Shown here one piece after another: positions 22,340 through 35,359 of a stretch of 64,000 nucleotides of DNA. Origin of the DNA: Argyresthia goedartella. Its lineage: Eukaryota; Arthropoda; Insecta; Lepidoptera; Argyresthiidae. The notes under the pieces are model-generated. The model was given only the letters and a program-made list of their open reading frames with translations. It had not been told where the DNA came from and made no database searches. The position numbers and the translations under genes are program-made. How positions within the stretch are numbered: position 1 is the first letter of the stretch; the number at the start of each line of letters is the position of its first letter. The stretch lies in assembly GCA_949825045.1 (NCBI GenBank), contig OX463824.1:24784501-24848500 (forward strand). Reading direction: 5' to 3'.

Positions 22340-23875
22340 ATACAACATTATTAACAGTTTCCAGTGTCACTATGTTTTGTTTAATGTAAAATATGCTCCA
22401 ATGGTGACTTAATTACGAATTTCGTACCCACACATGCACATCTCCAGTGAGACGATTCACCGACATATAGTCACTTACATCGAAGCTACAAATATTGTGT
22501 AAGCAAAGAAAAGGTTTTCAAAGTGCTTATTCCTAACAAATACCTTTCTTCACATTATCACTACCATGAAGTAAATGTGAACGATTGCCGTATTCATTAA
22601 TCTCGAGTCTAGGCCAAACCACCGATAGTTCTCAAAATCAGATTATAATTAATGTCACCAAACCAAGCCATAAGTTCACGGTTTGGCCTCGATTTGACTT
22701 AATGAGTAAGGCTGAAACAAAATTTTGATAATGGCAATATTCCAATAGATATTTAAGATAATTGATTATTGTTTTAAATGTGACAGTTTTAGCACCCAAC
22801 AACTATGTACCTAATTTCAGTATATTTCACCGAATTTAATATCTTTGCTTATTCGTTTCGTTCTATTCGTACTATTTCGTTTTCGTACCATAATTAAATG
22901 GTATATGATTGACGTATATGTTACATTTTTGTATGAGTAAGTCGTCAGTTTTGATATAAGACGCAATAAAATACGCGAGAAACAGGAGTCGCGCGAAGCA
23001 TACTACAGGTGCTGATAGGAGGAAATATTAGAGGATTATAACACCATGAATCATGGAATTTTATTTCACCGGAGGTTTTGATTCAATATAATAATAACTT
23101 ACGACTTATGCTGCGACATGGAGTACCTATTTATTGTAACACATAGTTGACAGTATAATATGAACAATAAAGGGTTATCCTTAATCTACCTTAACTCAGT
23201 GTTGTACCTGATATCGGATCTGAAAACTTGCCATTCACGAAGTGACACCATCCTCGATAGAGCACTGATCACATAAATAATTCATCTAGACACAAACTTT
23301 AAAAGAAACTACTTCATCTCCACTTTCTTCCTTTTTATAGCCCTTAAATGTATGTTTTTTCCTATTTTGATGTGAAATTATGATGTGAAAACATGATGGA
23401 AAATAAAAACTTAAAAAAATATTATTATTTTTGCCAAATAAAAAGGCAAGTTCAAAACACTGAAGATTTTTGCACCCCCTATAAGCAATGAAAAAAATAT
23501 TTGATTAAAATATAAAATATATTTCTTTTAAAAGATGGTATCATTTATTATGAAATTATACTTCAAAAGTGGCGATATTTAACTAATTTGGTTTAATTTT
23601 TAATTAAAAAATTTCATAAATTATATCTCTTTTAAATAAGTTCATGTAATCATGTTCATTTTAGTTTTGTAGTAATTATCTTTTTTATTTATTTATTACT
23701 TATTATATTGGCACTAAATGATAACTATAGCTACTTAATAAAAATCCGCAAAGTGCGTCGTCAATAAGCTAAGAGTTCATCATCATCATCATGTTCATCA
23801 CTATATGATATCTGTGTCGAGGCAACCAAAAAAAAAACAGCTACCCGCACTCGCACACCGAGGACTGATTGATTT
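22340..23875. other. AT-rich DNA, nothing recognised
   Basis: No frame, repeat partner or RNA gene seen. Confidence 0.45.
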
Positions 23876-23879
23876 ATTT

Positions 23880-24440
23880 GTGAAGGGCCTACAAAATACA
23901 TAGTTAAATCGACGTACAGGCATTGTGCCTAGCGATACACAATTCTGAATGACTCAAGGAAATAAATAAAATATAATAAATAAATAACTTATGCTAATAA
24001 TTAAATAATTCTGAAATTATAAAACTCCTGTGAGAAAGGTTATTTCTATATTTACAGTCGTTCAATGACAGATTATTAAAAAAATGGTAAAAAAGTAAAA
24101 ACAATAAAACTTTTTCAATATTTGATGAAAGTGATTTGATGAATGTAAATTACCGGTTTTGCAAGGCCTAATGTCATCGCGACTGTATATTTCAACACGG
24201 CGATGTCGCTAGATTCTATTTAGTATTTTGAACTTCCAAGCTTGTCTGTCTGAGTCTGACTGATGTTATGCTGACGTTTTTGTTTACAATCATCTTGGGA
24301 AAAATAAAGCCAACTATTCATTATTTAATTATTTCATACAAGTTCTAAACAATTAAATTGTATGCAGTAATTTATGAATTAATATTTAAATGCTATCAGC
24401 TGGTGAGGTTTCTTTCTACATTGCTGAGGCAGTCGTTTGG
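23880..24440. repeat. Diverged long repeat, copy 1
   Basis: Collinear with 52045-52580: TACAGGCATT, GCGATACACAATT, TGATTTGATGAATGTAAAT, GTTATGCTGACGTTTT and GCAGTCGTTTGGTCATCTCC recur in order. No coding capacity seen. Confidence 0.65.
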
Positions 24441-24474
24441 TCATCTCCTTTAAATTTGTCCAACTTTTTCCTAT

Positions 24475-24750
24475 ACTTACTATAGGACCTTGCTTCGTGC
24501 CAAATTTCATGATTCTTGGTCAACGAAAAGTACCCTATAGGTTTTGATTCCTTTGCGAGTATCTGGAATTGTAAGCTTGAAATTTTCACAGCACCAAGGG
24601 ACCACAGACTTGAGTAATGGATTTTAATTTCAACCTGCATACCTTCAAGTATAGTTAAAAGGGTCGTGACAGACAGACAGGCAGACGGGCGGACAACGAC
24701 GTGATCCAATAAGGGTGCCTTTTCCCTTTTAAGGTACGGAGCCCTAAAAT
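24475..24750 (+). repeat. Dispersed GACAGAC-rich repeat
   Basis: CTTCGTGCCAAATTTCATGA, TTGGTCAACGAAAAGTACCC, GACAGACAGACAGGCAGACG and AAGGTACGGAGCCC. Non-coding and uninterrupted; it serves as the reference for the nested case at 33783-34520. Confidence 0.6.
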
Positions 24751-25084
24751 AAAAAAATAAAACATACAACCAAACTGAGCACCCCCGTTTTTTTGTACTC
24801 GGTAAAAAAAACTTCAATTCGACCAAATAAATCACTAAAAAGTAGGTCATTATAACATAGAAATGTTAACTTTAAATAACCTCTTGAATATCACCGGCGT
24901 CACTCTTCCGTTAAAGGTTTTAAATTTTAATACCATGGCATAAGGTTCAGAATCGCGACCCGTCCCAACTGCCCTGGGTCTTTGAGAGGTTAAACCCTAT
25001 CAAATTCAATTCACATACATTTCTGTCTTTAAACAAGTGTTGGACAAGAGTTTATTTTCATTTGATTAGCAACAATTTAACCCC

Positions 25085-25800
25085 TTAAACACCAAGAATT
25101 GAGCTGGTATTTCCAGTGGGAATCTGTTAACTTCATTCATCATCAGTTCCACTTCACCAAGTCATGCTTCCCAAGAACTGCAGCTTCCAAATGCACGAGA
25201 TACTATAAAAAGTACCCAAATCGCTTTAGATGTACATTTATGAATTGAAGAGTTTCCAGATTTCTCCATGATCCCACCATGGTCCCGACCTGGCGTTGAT
25301 AAATTGTTGTGAAGCTCACCTGGTACGTCACTATCAATCCATAGATCCTATTACTATACCTCCCATACATCATCAGTAACAAATACGGAGTCAAAGGCCA
25401 GTACACGCGAGCAATGTGAAGTGGGTCCCGGGAAATAAGTTTTTTTTTGCCCAATTTTGTTTCTACTCACCATACGCATTATAACGAGAATACACTACTT
25501 AGTTACCGAAGTAAGGTAACCATATCGCAACCTGTGGGATACCTAGTATTGAGCAGTTCCGGTGGCCATCTGTAGTCTTCATCATGCATTCCACTTAACA
25601 AAATTATGCTTCCTGAGTTACTATGAAAAATTCTAAAATCGCTGTAGGTCTGTTTGAAGAGTTCCCTTGATTTTTCCAGGATATCAGCATCAGATCTGAC
25701 CTGATGTCAAAGGGACCTATTGGTTTGTAACCCAAAACCGTCTTGAATAAAAAAACCCAAATCGGTCTTCCGTCTTGGAGAAATCACTGATCATTCATAA
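25085..25800. repeat. Two diverged copies of one repeat side by side
   Basis: 25085-25330 and 25545-25760 share in order: CTTCATTCATCATCAGTTCCACTT-like sequence, ATTATGCTTCC/CATGCTTCCC, ACTATAAAAAG/ACTATGAAAAATTC, AATCGCT and GAAGAGTT. Non-coding. Confidence 0.5.
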
Positions 25801-25885
25801 AAACATATCCAAACGAATTTTGAAGTCAGTTAAAAATTAACATAGATGACGCCAAACTAAAGAGTCGATAAATAATAAATGTAGC

Positions 25886-26165
25886 CCATTAATGTCCCCG
25901 TCGAGGGGCACAGGCCTTTACTCGTATACCAGTTAGATTAAGCCATACTCCACCACGCTGGCTCAGAGCATGTTGTTGGAGGGTATTATAACCACTACCA
26001 CGCAGCGATAGTAGCCGGGACCTACAGCTTAACGTGGCATACGAAACACTGAACGTCCTATACTGAACTTGAGATAAATTAATTATCTCATTGGTACACT
26101 GTCAGGTTTCGAACCTGCATCTCCTGTGTGAGAAGCAAGAATGAAACCCATTAGACCACGGAGCT
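25886..26165 (-). repeat. tRNA-like SINE (family D) and adjoining dispersed repeat
   Basis: Minus-strand 26095-26165 resembles a tRNA (TCCGTGGTCTAATGGGTTTC, B-box GGTTCGAAACC), but its 3' side does not pair with its 5' side, so it is a SINE head. The body GTGTACCAATGAGATAA recurs at about 41435. The adjacent 25886-25975 segment (GGGGCACAGG, GTTAGATTAAGCCATACTCC) recurs at 51105-51195. Confidence 0.55.
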
Positions 26166-26351
26166 CATAAACGGAGAAATTAAATAGTTTTCAAATCAAT
26201 ATAAATTTAAGGCGTTTCATTATAGGCGAAATAGTATTCGGTGAAATGTTAATTCACCCCTTTGAAACTACAAATCTAAAGACCTTCCTATCAATCCAGT
26301 CTGACGAAACAAAGGCGTTTCTTGCACAAACCCACATACTTACTTACCCTC

Positions 26352-26600
26352 ACTTAACCAATTTCTACAGACAGCTAGGGTCCAGTAATCTATCTTAACA
26401 TGACACTCGCTATCTTTGTCTTTCTTCTTCATAAAACGACCATATATAGAGCGCCGTCTCTTTCGATTAGGCATATCGTGGAAATCTCTAACCAATTCGG
26501 ACGGAGATCTATGTAAAACAAATGAGGTCTTGTCATCTGACGGACAGTGCAGTGGACTTGTCTTGTCCGTACAGGAAATGGCGTGGAGTGAATGTGTGAG
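26352..26600 (-). other. Possible protein-coding exon, unidentified
   Basis: The minus strand is open over about 85 codons and reads DKTSFVLHRSPSELVRDFHD, MPNRKRRRSIYGRFMKKKDK, DSECHVKIDYWTLAV, ending at GAGG|GTAAGTAAG, a strong donor consensus. The basic cluster and mixed composition look coding. The 5' boundary is unclear and no neighbouring exon was found. A retroelement fragment is the main alternative. Confidence 0.33.
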
Positions 26601-26639
26601 GAATATTAACAATTTTCAAAGATAAATGTTGTGAATTTT

Positions 26640-29600
26640 AAAAGATAAGTAGTGAAATATTGTGATTTTTTCAAAAATAAGTTTTGTGAACATTTAGAGA
26701 TGAACAAATTAGTTAGGTGCCCATATGTTGAACCTCAGTATTTGAATTTGTGAATATTTTTTACCGACCTCAGATTTATTTCTGTAGGAAAACTCTACAT
26801 AAAGATACCTTTGGTTTTATCTACTATACACCAAATTACGGACTGTATTCGCTAGCTCTAATCCACATACAAAGTTATCATACATACATTATCTGTTAAA
26901 TTGTCGCATATTTTATCGAACTGCTGTCACTCAGATAACTTGTCCCTTCGCCGTTAAGTGGGCTGTAATGCACAACTGTCAACTGTCTCCAAAAAAAAAT
27001 GGGCAAATGCCATATCCGGTTGTCAGATTCACATTACAAATTCCCACTTTTGAAAATATATGATAGCAGGGGTATCCACAATCTCGTCACAATACGAAAG
27101 ACCTACGTAAAATAAATACAAATGATTCCTATGATAATCGGCAACGTATATGAATATTTATAGTACAAGTTATTATCGACACTGGTGTCATTGTTACCAA
27201 CTTAAAGGCGAAGGGACAAGTTATCTGAAATGCACTTTTACAAAAATGTTGTTCGACTAGGTGGCTTTCGAAGAAAAAGGACATACAATAAAAAAAACAT
27301 TTTAAAATATTGTCAATCTTTCTCAAACACACTCACAGTCACTTTAATAATATCCCGTGTTGTTGAAGCATACTCGATGGCGTTCCCTGTCCATGTCCTA
27401 GCATAGTAATTATTATACCAATATATACCATTGTCGGATAAAATGGCTCGTATGCGATACCACGTGACCAGCTGTCCATTTTGTATTTACCTTATTTATT
27501 TATAGACGGAATATTGTCATTGTCACCTATGTAGATGGTTAACTAACCTATGGTTATGTGACTAATTGTTAATTAACTTAACTGTTTAGTCCTATCCAAC
27601 CTTTTTAGGCTTGTAACTTATGAGTCGTTGAACGCGGCGAAAAAGCAGTAAAAGGACGTACCTTTAAACTTTTAGACTTAAAAAAAACTGCGAGAGACAT
27701 TAACCAGTTGCTGCCAACGACTCATAAGATAGCCTTTAATACTATTAAATATTGTTTACTAGACTGTGTTAAACATTATGAATATTTTCATGTTTTGATG
27801 CTGAATAATTTACGCTAGCATTATATGTAATGGTATATTTATCGCTTATTTATCCGTGGTTTAAAAATACGCATTTCCAAGTCGTAAATAAAATTACTGT
27901 AATGTGACTATCCATTTTTCATTGTAATGTAAAAGAACATTCCCTTTTATCATCGGATTCGGCGGACAGTCGACAAACAGACAACTTTTGCATGCCTGAA
28001 CTCTGTTTGCTTGCCTTACGTGCGAGTTTGCAGCCTGTCAATAAAGGTGGAACTGGTCTAGAGTGTACAAAAAAAAACCAGCGATATATTCCGAATTACG
28101 CAATGAATCGGTTGCTGACTGCGCTCTATAAATCTGCGAGACCCGATACGCCGTCTAAATAGCGACCCCAAGCCCCAAACTTCTCCCCTCGATATTAAAA
28201 ATAAAAACCAAATCAAAATGGCCGCCCTTCCCGCGTCTTGTCTTTATCTGTTCCTTATGTAAATAGCGCGATATTTTATTGTAGATTTAATGAGTGGACG
28301 AACTTTGCCGACGACCTAGGCGCCGTCTGTATGGCTTGGGGGTATTTGAGACTGTTTTGTTTAGCAACGGAGCTTGGCAGGGAAGATATTTGTAAAGATC
28401 GCTTTTGGATAACAATCGAAGCAAGGAAGTTGAGAGAAAGAAAACCGAAACGTAGCGCTTTTTTCTTTTAATTTTCTTCTGCAAACTTCAGGAAAAGACG
28501 AATGGTCTCTGCTGATAAATATTTTTGAAGTTATATTACTTCTTTAGCGACGTTGTGAATTTGTGATGGGGGTTTAATTTGATAGAATATTTATGATGTA
28601 TATGAAACGGACGAACAATTGAAGGGTTTTTAAAAGCGCATTGATTTTATAGCGCTTTTTAACAGCGCAGATTATATTCAAAATAAAATTTTCATCGTTT
28701 TCGAGATGTATGCAAGAAACCAAAAATTTGGACCTTCTTGGTCCCCATCCCCTAGGGATTATCTCAGAGGGATCAGGACTTTTAGAACGTTGGTCTCCTA
28801 ACTAAGTCCGAAAAAAAATCCGAAGTCAAACTTTCTGCTTTTGACTTTTCCGTCTAGACCCCCTTTTGAGCACTCATTTCCTAAACTAAAAGTCTTCCGA
28901 CCATAAAGCCATGAGGAACTTTCTGACAGTTGATAAAGAAATACTAAGCTTCCAAATAGCTCGCAAGAGGGCGTGTCATAATATAGGCGTTGGTGTTGCT
29001 GTGTCATGTGATTTAGTGTTTCTTCATTTTATGGGAAAGCCTTTTAAGATCTACCTACTCATGTGTAGTCAATTTAGCTAATGGAACATAATGATAGTAA
29101 TATGTAGTCGGAAAAGTATTCGAAAAGTCGGAACGTCGGATACAATTTTATTATTTAACCTCAGTGTAGTGTATTTAAAGTTGATTGTGACAACAATAAC
29201 TTATTGCCTGTCAATGCACGTGCATATCTGAAGTACGAAGTGATGAAAATGTATTCGGCTTAGCGCGAGCTTGGAACTTTACACAATTCAGACCATACCG
29301 AAGGGAATTCAACAACGCCATCTGGCGAAGATAACTGAGCTGTCAGAAAACTCCTATTTATTTTTACAGTTCATAAGTGTGGGGTTTCTGTAATAACTTT
29401 CTAACACGTGTACGGTGCTGCATTTTTACATATTTTTTACTAGATACCTACTGTACTATTAAAAAAGTGGTTGTCTGTAAAGACTGTTTACGGACGTTAA
29501 TTTTACGTGATAACGTCATAAGAAACGCTTAGGCCGATCGTGCCTCTCTTTAGCTTGTTTCGCGCTCTCGCTTGCACGCCCGGTTCAGGCGGAACGTGAC

Positions 29601-30700
29601 AATGGAACGTGACACTTTTTCGTGCGCGCCGGCGTTCATCGATTTATAAGAAGTTGCAATAATTGCTAAGTAGGTGGGGAGTACCCCAGAAGAATATAGG
29701 TCACTTTTGTCCGTAATCACGTGAGTTAGCTCACGTTTGACTGGTTTTCTAACTTTAAGCTATTCCAGAGAATCATTGAGTTATTCTAACAAGCAACAAT
29801 CAAAAGTTACCAAAAGTACTAGTATAATTTAATTTAACCCTTCACAATATGTATAGTGTCAAATGAATAGGATAATAAATATATATATGTGTGTGTTATT
29901 TGCTGTTTATTTTTTATTAATTTTTTATTTATCGTGGAACTGTTTTATATATTTATAGGTTCCTGAAATAAACATATATTGAAATTGAAATGTCAAGTCT
30001 ATGTATCAAGTAGCTGCCTAATTTTCACAACATTTCATTTTCAGGTTACCCGACGCTCACCCTAGCTGATAACCATTAAATACTTCTTCAAATACAACTT
30101 ATACATTAGAAGGAAGTGTTATCTCATCTCCAACTAAGGTACCCAAGATTTATGTTCATGATCCCAAGTTTGAAATGAAGAGTAGCGAAGGAAGCTCTTA
30201 ATATATTCGCGAGGCAAGTGTGCACCGGAAACGGATCCGTGCCATTGTCACGGCGGCGGAAGTAGCGAAGACTTCCGGTTAGCTATAAATTTGGCGGGAG
30301 CTTTTGGCAAGCACGCGCGCTGAGATGTGGGGCTAACAAGATCCCCAGTTTAGTGATTATGATTAATACGGTATTTCACTGCCGGTCAGAAAAGATACTT
30401 TTTAGGAACTGTCAAAACGGTAATTTTGTTCACCAGTTTTATGATATACTAGCATGTGACATCATAGTCAAATGCTGTATTTTTTTCACAAAATTCAGTT
30501 TATAAAATACAACTGGCGGAAATATACAATTCTGATATTGTCAAACGTTTTTGTTGAAATAGGTTCAGCTTGAGACACGTTTCTAGATTTACTCAGATTA
30601 AATTCAGATTCGTTTATTTGCATAATTGGACTACCTTGTCAAATACCGTATTATACGTAATCAGATCACGATTATGATAATATTGTGACGTCTTGCCTAA
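26640..30700. other. Intergenic DNA, mostly featureless
   Basis: 28140-28480 and 29500-29640 are GC-richer; 30230-30330 has CpGs and GCTATAAATTTGGCGGG, which could be a promoter, but no gene is attached. Confidence 0.4.
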
Positions 30701-30711
30701 AAAATAATTCA

Positions 30712-30846
30712 GTCAATCAGGCCACTTTACCCATTGCTGGGTAGAGGCCTCTTCTTTACAACGCCATCTTCTCCAGTCTTGAGCCTCCCGCATCCACTGA
30801 ATACCAGCTGTGGCAATGATGTCGTTCGCGTTCGTCCATCCAAAAA
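30712..30846 (-). pseudogene. LINE ORF2 C-terminus remnant
   Basis: The minus strand reads GWTNANDIIATAGIQWMREA, QDWRRWRCKEEASTQQWVKW, PD, stop. The pattern WxxDI..AG..WM..AQDR..WR..EA...QQW is the usual end of many insect LINE polyproteins (family knowledge). No RT domain remains beside it. Confidence 0.7.
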
Positions 30847-31150
30847 AGAAAAATAATTCAGTTAATTGTTATTATCGTCATGGCAGAAAGCTTGGATTGA
30901 AGTCTCCACAGCTCCTGAATTAGGTACAAAGCCCAGCAGCTTTTGGCTAGTATACGCACTTATACTTATTTGGTAAATAAAAGCTTTTATATTCCAAGCC
31001 TTTAAGTTTAAGAATAATAAGTTTATATTCAAAATCAAATGCACCTATTTGCTTGTACATATGTACTCGTATACAGGGTAGGCCATTTGAAAGGGTCAGC
31101 ATGGCGAAGTCAGAAACTATAAGAGACAGAAGTTTTGCTGTATAATAATA

Positions 31151-32456
31151 CATAGTCAGGTCATAAGTTCTGTCACATGTGCAATATGAAATAATTTAGA
31201 CATGTTTATTATTTATGTAAACATTTATATAGCAAAATGAACTTAATAAAACATAGATTCTTATGGTAATAAAGTTTATTCAAAATGACCACCGCGATAT
31301 TGAATACAGGCCTTTATTCTGCGCGGCCAGTCGTCTATCGCAGCACGAACGAGGTCCATGTCAATATCGGCGGCTGCCTTAATCAAGGATGCCTTGAGTG
31401 ACTCCAAATCAGGATGAGGCTTTGAGCAGGCCTTTTCCTCCAAGTGTTGCCATATCTTGTAATCTAACGGACTCAAATCTGGACTGGAGGAGGGCCAGTC
31501 TTCGTGCCGGATGAAGTCGATTTCACGCGCCGCCAGCCAGTCTTGTGTGCTTTTCGCTCTATGAGCTGGCGCAGAATCTTGTTGAAATACCCAGTGCCTG
31601 TTATTAAACATGGTATGAGAAACAGGTTCCACAGGGTTCTTGAGGACTGTATTTTGATACACAACTGCATTCGTTTTTACGCCTTTCTCACAAAAATGTG
31701 CCTCAGTTAAGCCCCAATAAGAGACTCCCAACCAAACCATGAGCGAGGATGGAAAATGACCTCGTTGGACACGCGGAATACGGTTGCTCGCTTCTTCACT
31801 GCTGTGTGCGTACACCTTATCATTTTGTTTGTTGTAGCTCTCTTCCACGGTGAAAATTTTTTCATCCGAAAAAAGAATTTCCCGATGCTTTTTTCCCGCG
31901 TACCGCTTCAACAAAGCGCGGCATCTCTTCAGTCTCAGGTTCATTAAACGAGCTTCCAAACGATGTCCTGTTTTTCTTCGATATGCCCTAAGCCCTAAGT
32001 CTTCATTTAACACCCTTTTCACCGTGGTCCTGCTTTAACCCCATCTGAAGGGCCAACAGTTTCTGCTTACGTATGGGATTTCTTTGAATTCGCGCCTTCA
32101 CAGCTTTTATCACTGCTGGAGTCCTAACAGAGCGAGGGTGACCACTTCTTGACCTGTCATCTACACTAGAGTCTTCATTGTATCGTTTTATGGTACGATA
32201 AACGAATCTTTTGGTTATATTCAAATTTTTCAGCAAGTCGAAAATCTGAATTGGCGCGTAACCGCAACGATGCAACGCAATAACTGCGACACGGTCTTCT
32301 TTATCCACTCCATATTTAAAAATGAGGAAAATTCTAAAAAGTACACATTTTTATTTTCATGAAAAATTCGAAATTCGAATTCAATAAACTTTTTTGTGGC
32401 CAGCGTTCTAAATTCAAAAGTTTTTATTGTGTGACAGAACTTATGACCTGACTATG
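31151..32456 (-). mobile_element. maT-like (DD37D) mariner transposon, copy 2
   Basis: Same inverted repeats as the copy at 5353-6661, here matching each other perfectly, with TA flanks at 31149-31150 and 32457-32458. The two copies differ by few substitutions over about 1.3 kb. Confidence 0.92.
31276..32308 (-). pseudogene. mariner transposase, frameshifted
   Basis: This is the same DD37D transposase as at 5502-6518, with all three catalytic motifs still present (FSDEK, QQDSAPAH, SPLDY), but broken twice. A 4-bp deletion near 32302 puts the original start codon out of frame. One extra T in TGCTTTAACC near 32034 splits the frame after the DNA-binding half. The C-terminus QYRGGHFE, lost in copy 1, is intact here. 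The lesions in the two copies are therefore different and independent. Confidence 0.9.
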
Positions 32457-32458
32457 TA

Positions 32459-33780
32459 TAATATAAAAATCATCATTAGATAAAAAAAACCTTTGGCAAC
32501 AAATATATTGTCTACCAATATAAGTTTTATTTGACTCCAAAATATGTTAAATTTGCACCAAATTTAGTGTCGCCATGTTCTTTTACAGAATAGTGTTAGT
32601 TGGTCTATGTAACTTTTTATCCGAATACTAAAGTTCACAACTTTATAATAGCAATATAATAGCAGAACGGAGCTTCGCGGGTGTTCAATTTTGGTGAACA
32701 TTTAGTTAATTTGGGATATTTTTGTCTTTTCCTATTCGGGAATCAAAACCTGATTTTGAAATCAACGTCAACCTGTATTATTAGGTACCTACATCATTCG
32801 ATAGTGTTGCTGATAAGGAACAATATCTGTCATATGACAACACAGTGGAAAGTGTTATTTTTTATAATATAATTTAATGTCCATACAAACACCATGCCCA
32901 ATATCAATTTATTTTCACGTAAACCTGGATTGAAACCAGTTTTGAATGAGCATTTTTTAGAAAATTAACACTTTCCTCTCTTTTGCTATTACTTCCCTGG
33001 GTTCAAACCTTATAAACAACACTATCGGGTAATGCAACAGTACATGTGATCTTTTTTTTACGGGTTTGATTCCCGGTTTAGAAAACAGTTTTTTTTAATT
33101 CGAATGACGCAGTTTATATTCCATCAAAATCAAACAATGGCATGGCTCCTTACAGCAAAAACTTCTGTCACTTCTATTTTCTGGTTTCGCCATACCTACT
33201 CATTCAAATGGTCCACCTGTCTGTTTACGCATACGTAAAACACTCCCTAAACCGCGGATTCCCTTATGTTTTAGTACAAGTTAAAAGCAAAAATGTTATC
33301 TTGATCGAAGCTACTTTCCAGAATTAACCGATAAATATATATTAATCAAGTCCTCCTTGCGAGTACCCAACTTAGCAACAACGTAGTTTGTCAGCAAACT
33401 ATTTCAAACTGCTGTCTTATTGCCACTTCCGTGATTTGTCGAGCTCCTTCAAGTAACCACTTAAATCATTCTGCCAAATAATACAACGATTGTCCAATCG
33501 TCAAAGACCAACTGGCCGGTGGAAATTGTCCAACTATTTGTAGATATTCAATAAATCATGGGGGCGAACTATTGGCAAGTTTGGAGCCGGACTTATGGAC
33601 CAAGAAAATAGCAAACTCGCTTACTGGCCGGACTCGTTGGTTAAGGATGGGGTGAGTTAGGTTGAGTGAATGCCGATAAAAAATTAAAACTTAAAAAAAT
33701 TAACTCTCACATTATTCTCATGTCAGCCCATTCAATTGTGACGATCATTCAGCCAATTATGAGAAGCATGTAGAAAAAAC
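32459..33780. other. Intergenic DNA, nothing recognised
   Basis: AT-rich with short frames. A B-box-like GGGTTTGATTCCCGG at about 33061-33075 hints at a decayed SINE head. Confidence 0.4.
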
Positions 33781-33782
33781 TG

Positions 33783-34520
33783 GCCAGATGCGAGTCGGAC
33801 TCGCGCAACGAGGGTTCCGCACAAAACGCATTTTCTTGTGAAGGAGCTGCAAATCTATAGTTTTCGGTTTTCCTAACCTGTTTGTGCTTCGTGCCAAATT
33901 TTATATTGGCTTGTTTTTAAACGATTACTAAAAAAAAACGAATATTTACTCCCATTAAATTCAAAATTACTGCCAGAATTAGTAAATGATCACCATATTG
34001 TGTTTGGATAAATGATCACCAAACCTCTTTTTATGTTTTGTGTAATTAAGTTTATGTTTTAAGTCTTTTTTGTTGTTCTTACATGTTCAAGCTAACACGA
34101 AGGGTAAAGGCGGCTTCGCTTCGCTCACCCCCTTTACCCTTCACCTAAGCTACCGCTGTATTTTGCCCTGATATTTTCTGCAACTTTTGGTGATCCTTTT
34201 TTCTTACCCATTTTGGGTAAGAAAAAAATATTTTGATGTTCATTATATTTGTTGCCTTTTATACTTCTTGGTCAACGGGAAGTACCCTAGATTTTGATAG
34301 ACTCACGAATAACAAGCAAAATCGTGGCCCAAACGGCCGTATCTTTTAATTGCGTTGACCTAGAAGTTTTGTTTTTTTACAACTTCAAGGGACTCCAGAT
34401 TTGAGTAATTAATTATAATTTTAACTTGATACCTTCATGCTTTTCTGAGAAAAGGTTCTTGACAGACAGTCAGACGGACGGACAACAAAGTGATCCTTCA
34501 ACCTACTGAACCCTTAAACC
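33783..34520 (+). repeat. Dispersed GGTTCCG / GACGGACGG repeat, split by an M2 MITE
   Basis: GCGAGTCGGACTCGCGCAAC and GAGGGTTCCGC at the left; TTGGTCAACGGGAAGTACCC and GACAGTCAGACGGACGGAC at the right. Same family as 24475-24750. Confidence 0.6.
33906..34257 (-). mobile_element. MITE family M2 nested in another repeat
   Basis: It contains GATAAATGATCACCAAACCT, the core (34085-34175) and ACCCATTTTGGGTAAGAAA. The repeat it interrupts is recognised from its intact relative at 24485-24545, where CGTGCCAAATTTCATGATTC runs on into TTGGTCAACG without a break. Confidence 0.7.
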
Positions 34521-34967
34521 ACCAGCACAAATTGCCAACTTTACGTGTGAAATGGATTGTATGTATTAATCAAAGAAAAAAATAGGTAGAGTGCCGTGTG
34601 TTTTCTTAAAAATTACATAAGATATTGCTTACTTGGGCTAAGTTTGTCCCAAATTTATCAACATTCTACTAGGCAACCACACTATCTGAAATAATAAGCA
34701 ATTATTGCTCGGCCAAGAGCGCTTTGTCTATATTATTATAGTCTTGAGGAATCATCGTAGGAATAAGGAAACACCGATATCGACGCCAAGTTTTCCCAGC
34801 CCTTTCCCATCCCTATTGGCGTTGTTTGCGGGCAAGTTGAGCGTTTAAGCTGAGATAGAGGCTTACTTATTACCTGAGACGGCGTAACTTGATCTAACAA
34901 TCTTCGCACAACGAGTATAAAGGCGATACTGAATTTGCAAATAGTAAATAGTCGTTTTAAAAGGCTT

Positions 34968-35268
34968 ACGTTTAACGATCACCAAAAACGCACCTATTTT
35001 ACTACCAATAAATTCGAAACAGCCACCAAATTGTGTTTGGATAAATTATACCAAACTTATTTTTATGTTTTGTGTACTTAAGTTATGTTGTTCTTACATG
35101 TTCAACCTAACACGCTTCGCTCACCCCCCTTACTCTTCACCTAAGCTACCGCAGTTTTTTGCCCTGATATCTTCCGCAACTTTTGGTGATCATTTATCCA
35201 TTTTGGGAAGCATATACCCATTTTCGGTAAGAAAAAAATTTTTTGGTGATCATTTAAATTGTTCTCGT
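34968..35268 (-). mobile_element. MITE family M2
   Basis: GATCACCAAAAACGCACCTA at the left, shared core at 35095-35170, CTGATATCTTCCGCAACTTT, and TTTGGTGATCATTTAAATTG at the right. Confidence 0.7.
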
Positions 35269-35359
35269 TTTAAAATAGTATCTATAAGACAGAAGTTGGG
35301 CCAGCCCCCTGTGATAAAGAAGTTTTTTTTTTTTGTATCTACTGCTCATACGTAGAATG

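Noticed and set aside
24416..24850. A 144-codon minus-strand frame
   Set aside because: Lies across the GACAGAC dispersed repeat and its flank; no recognisable protein features.
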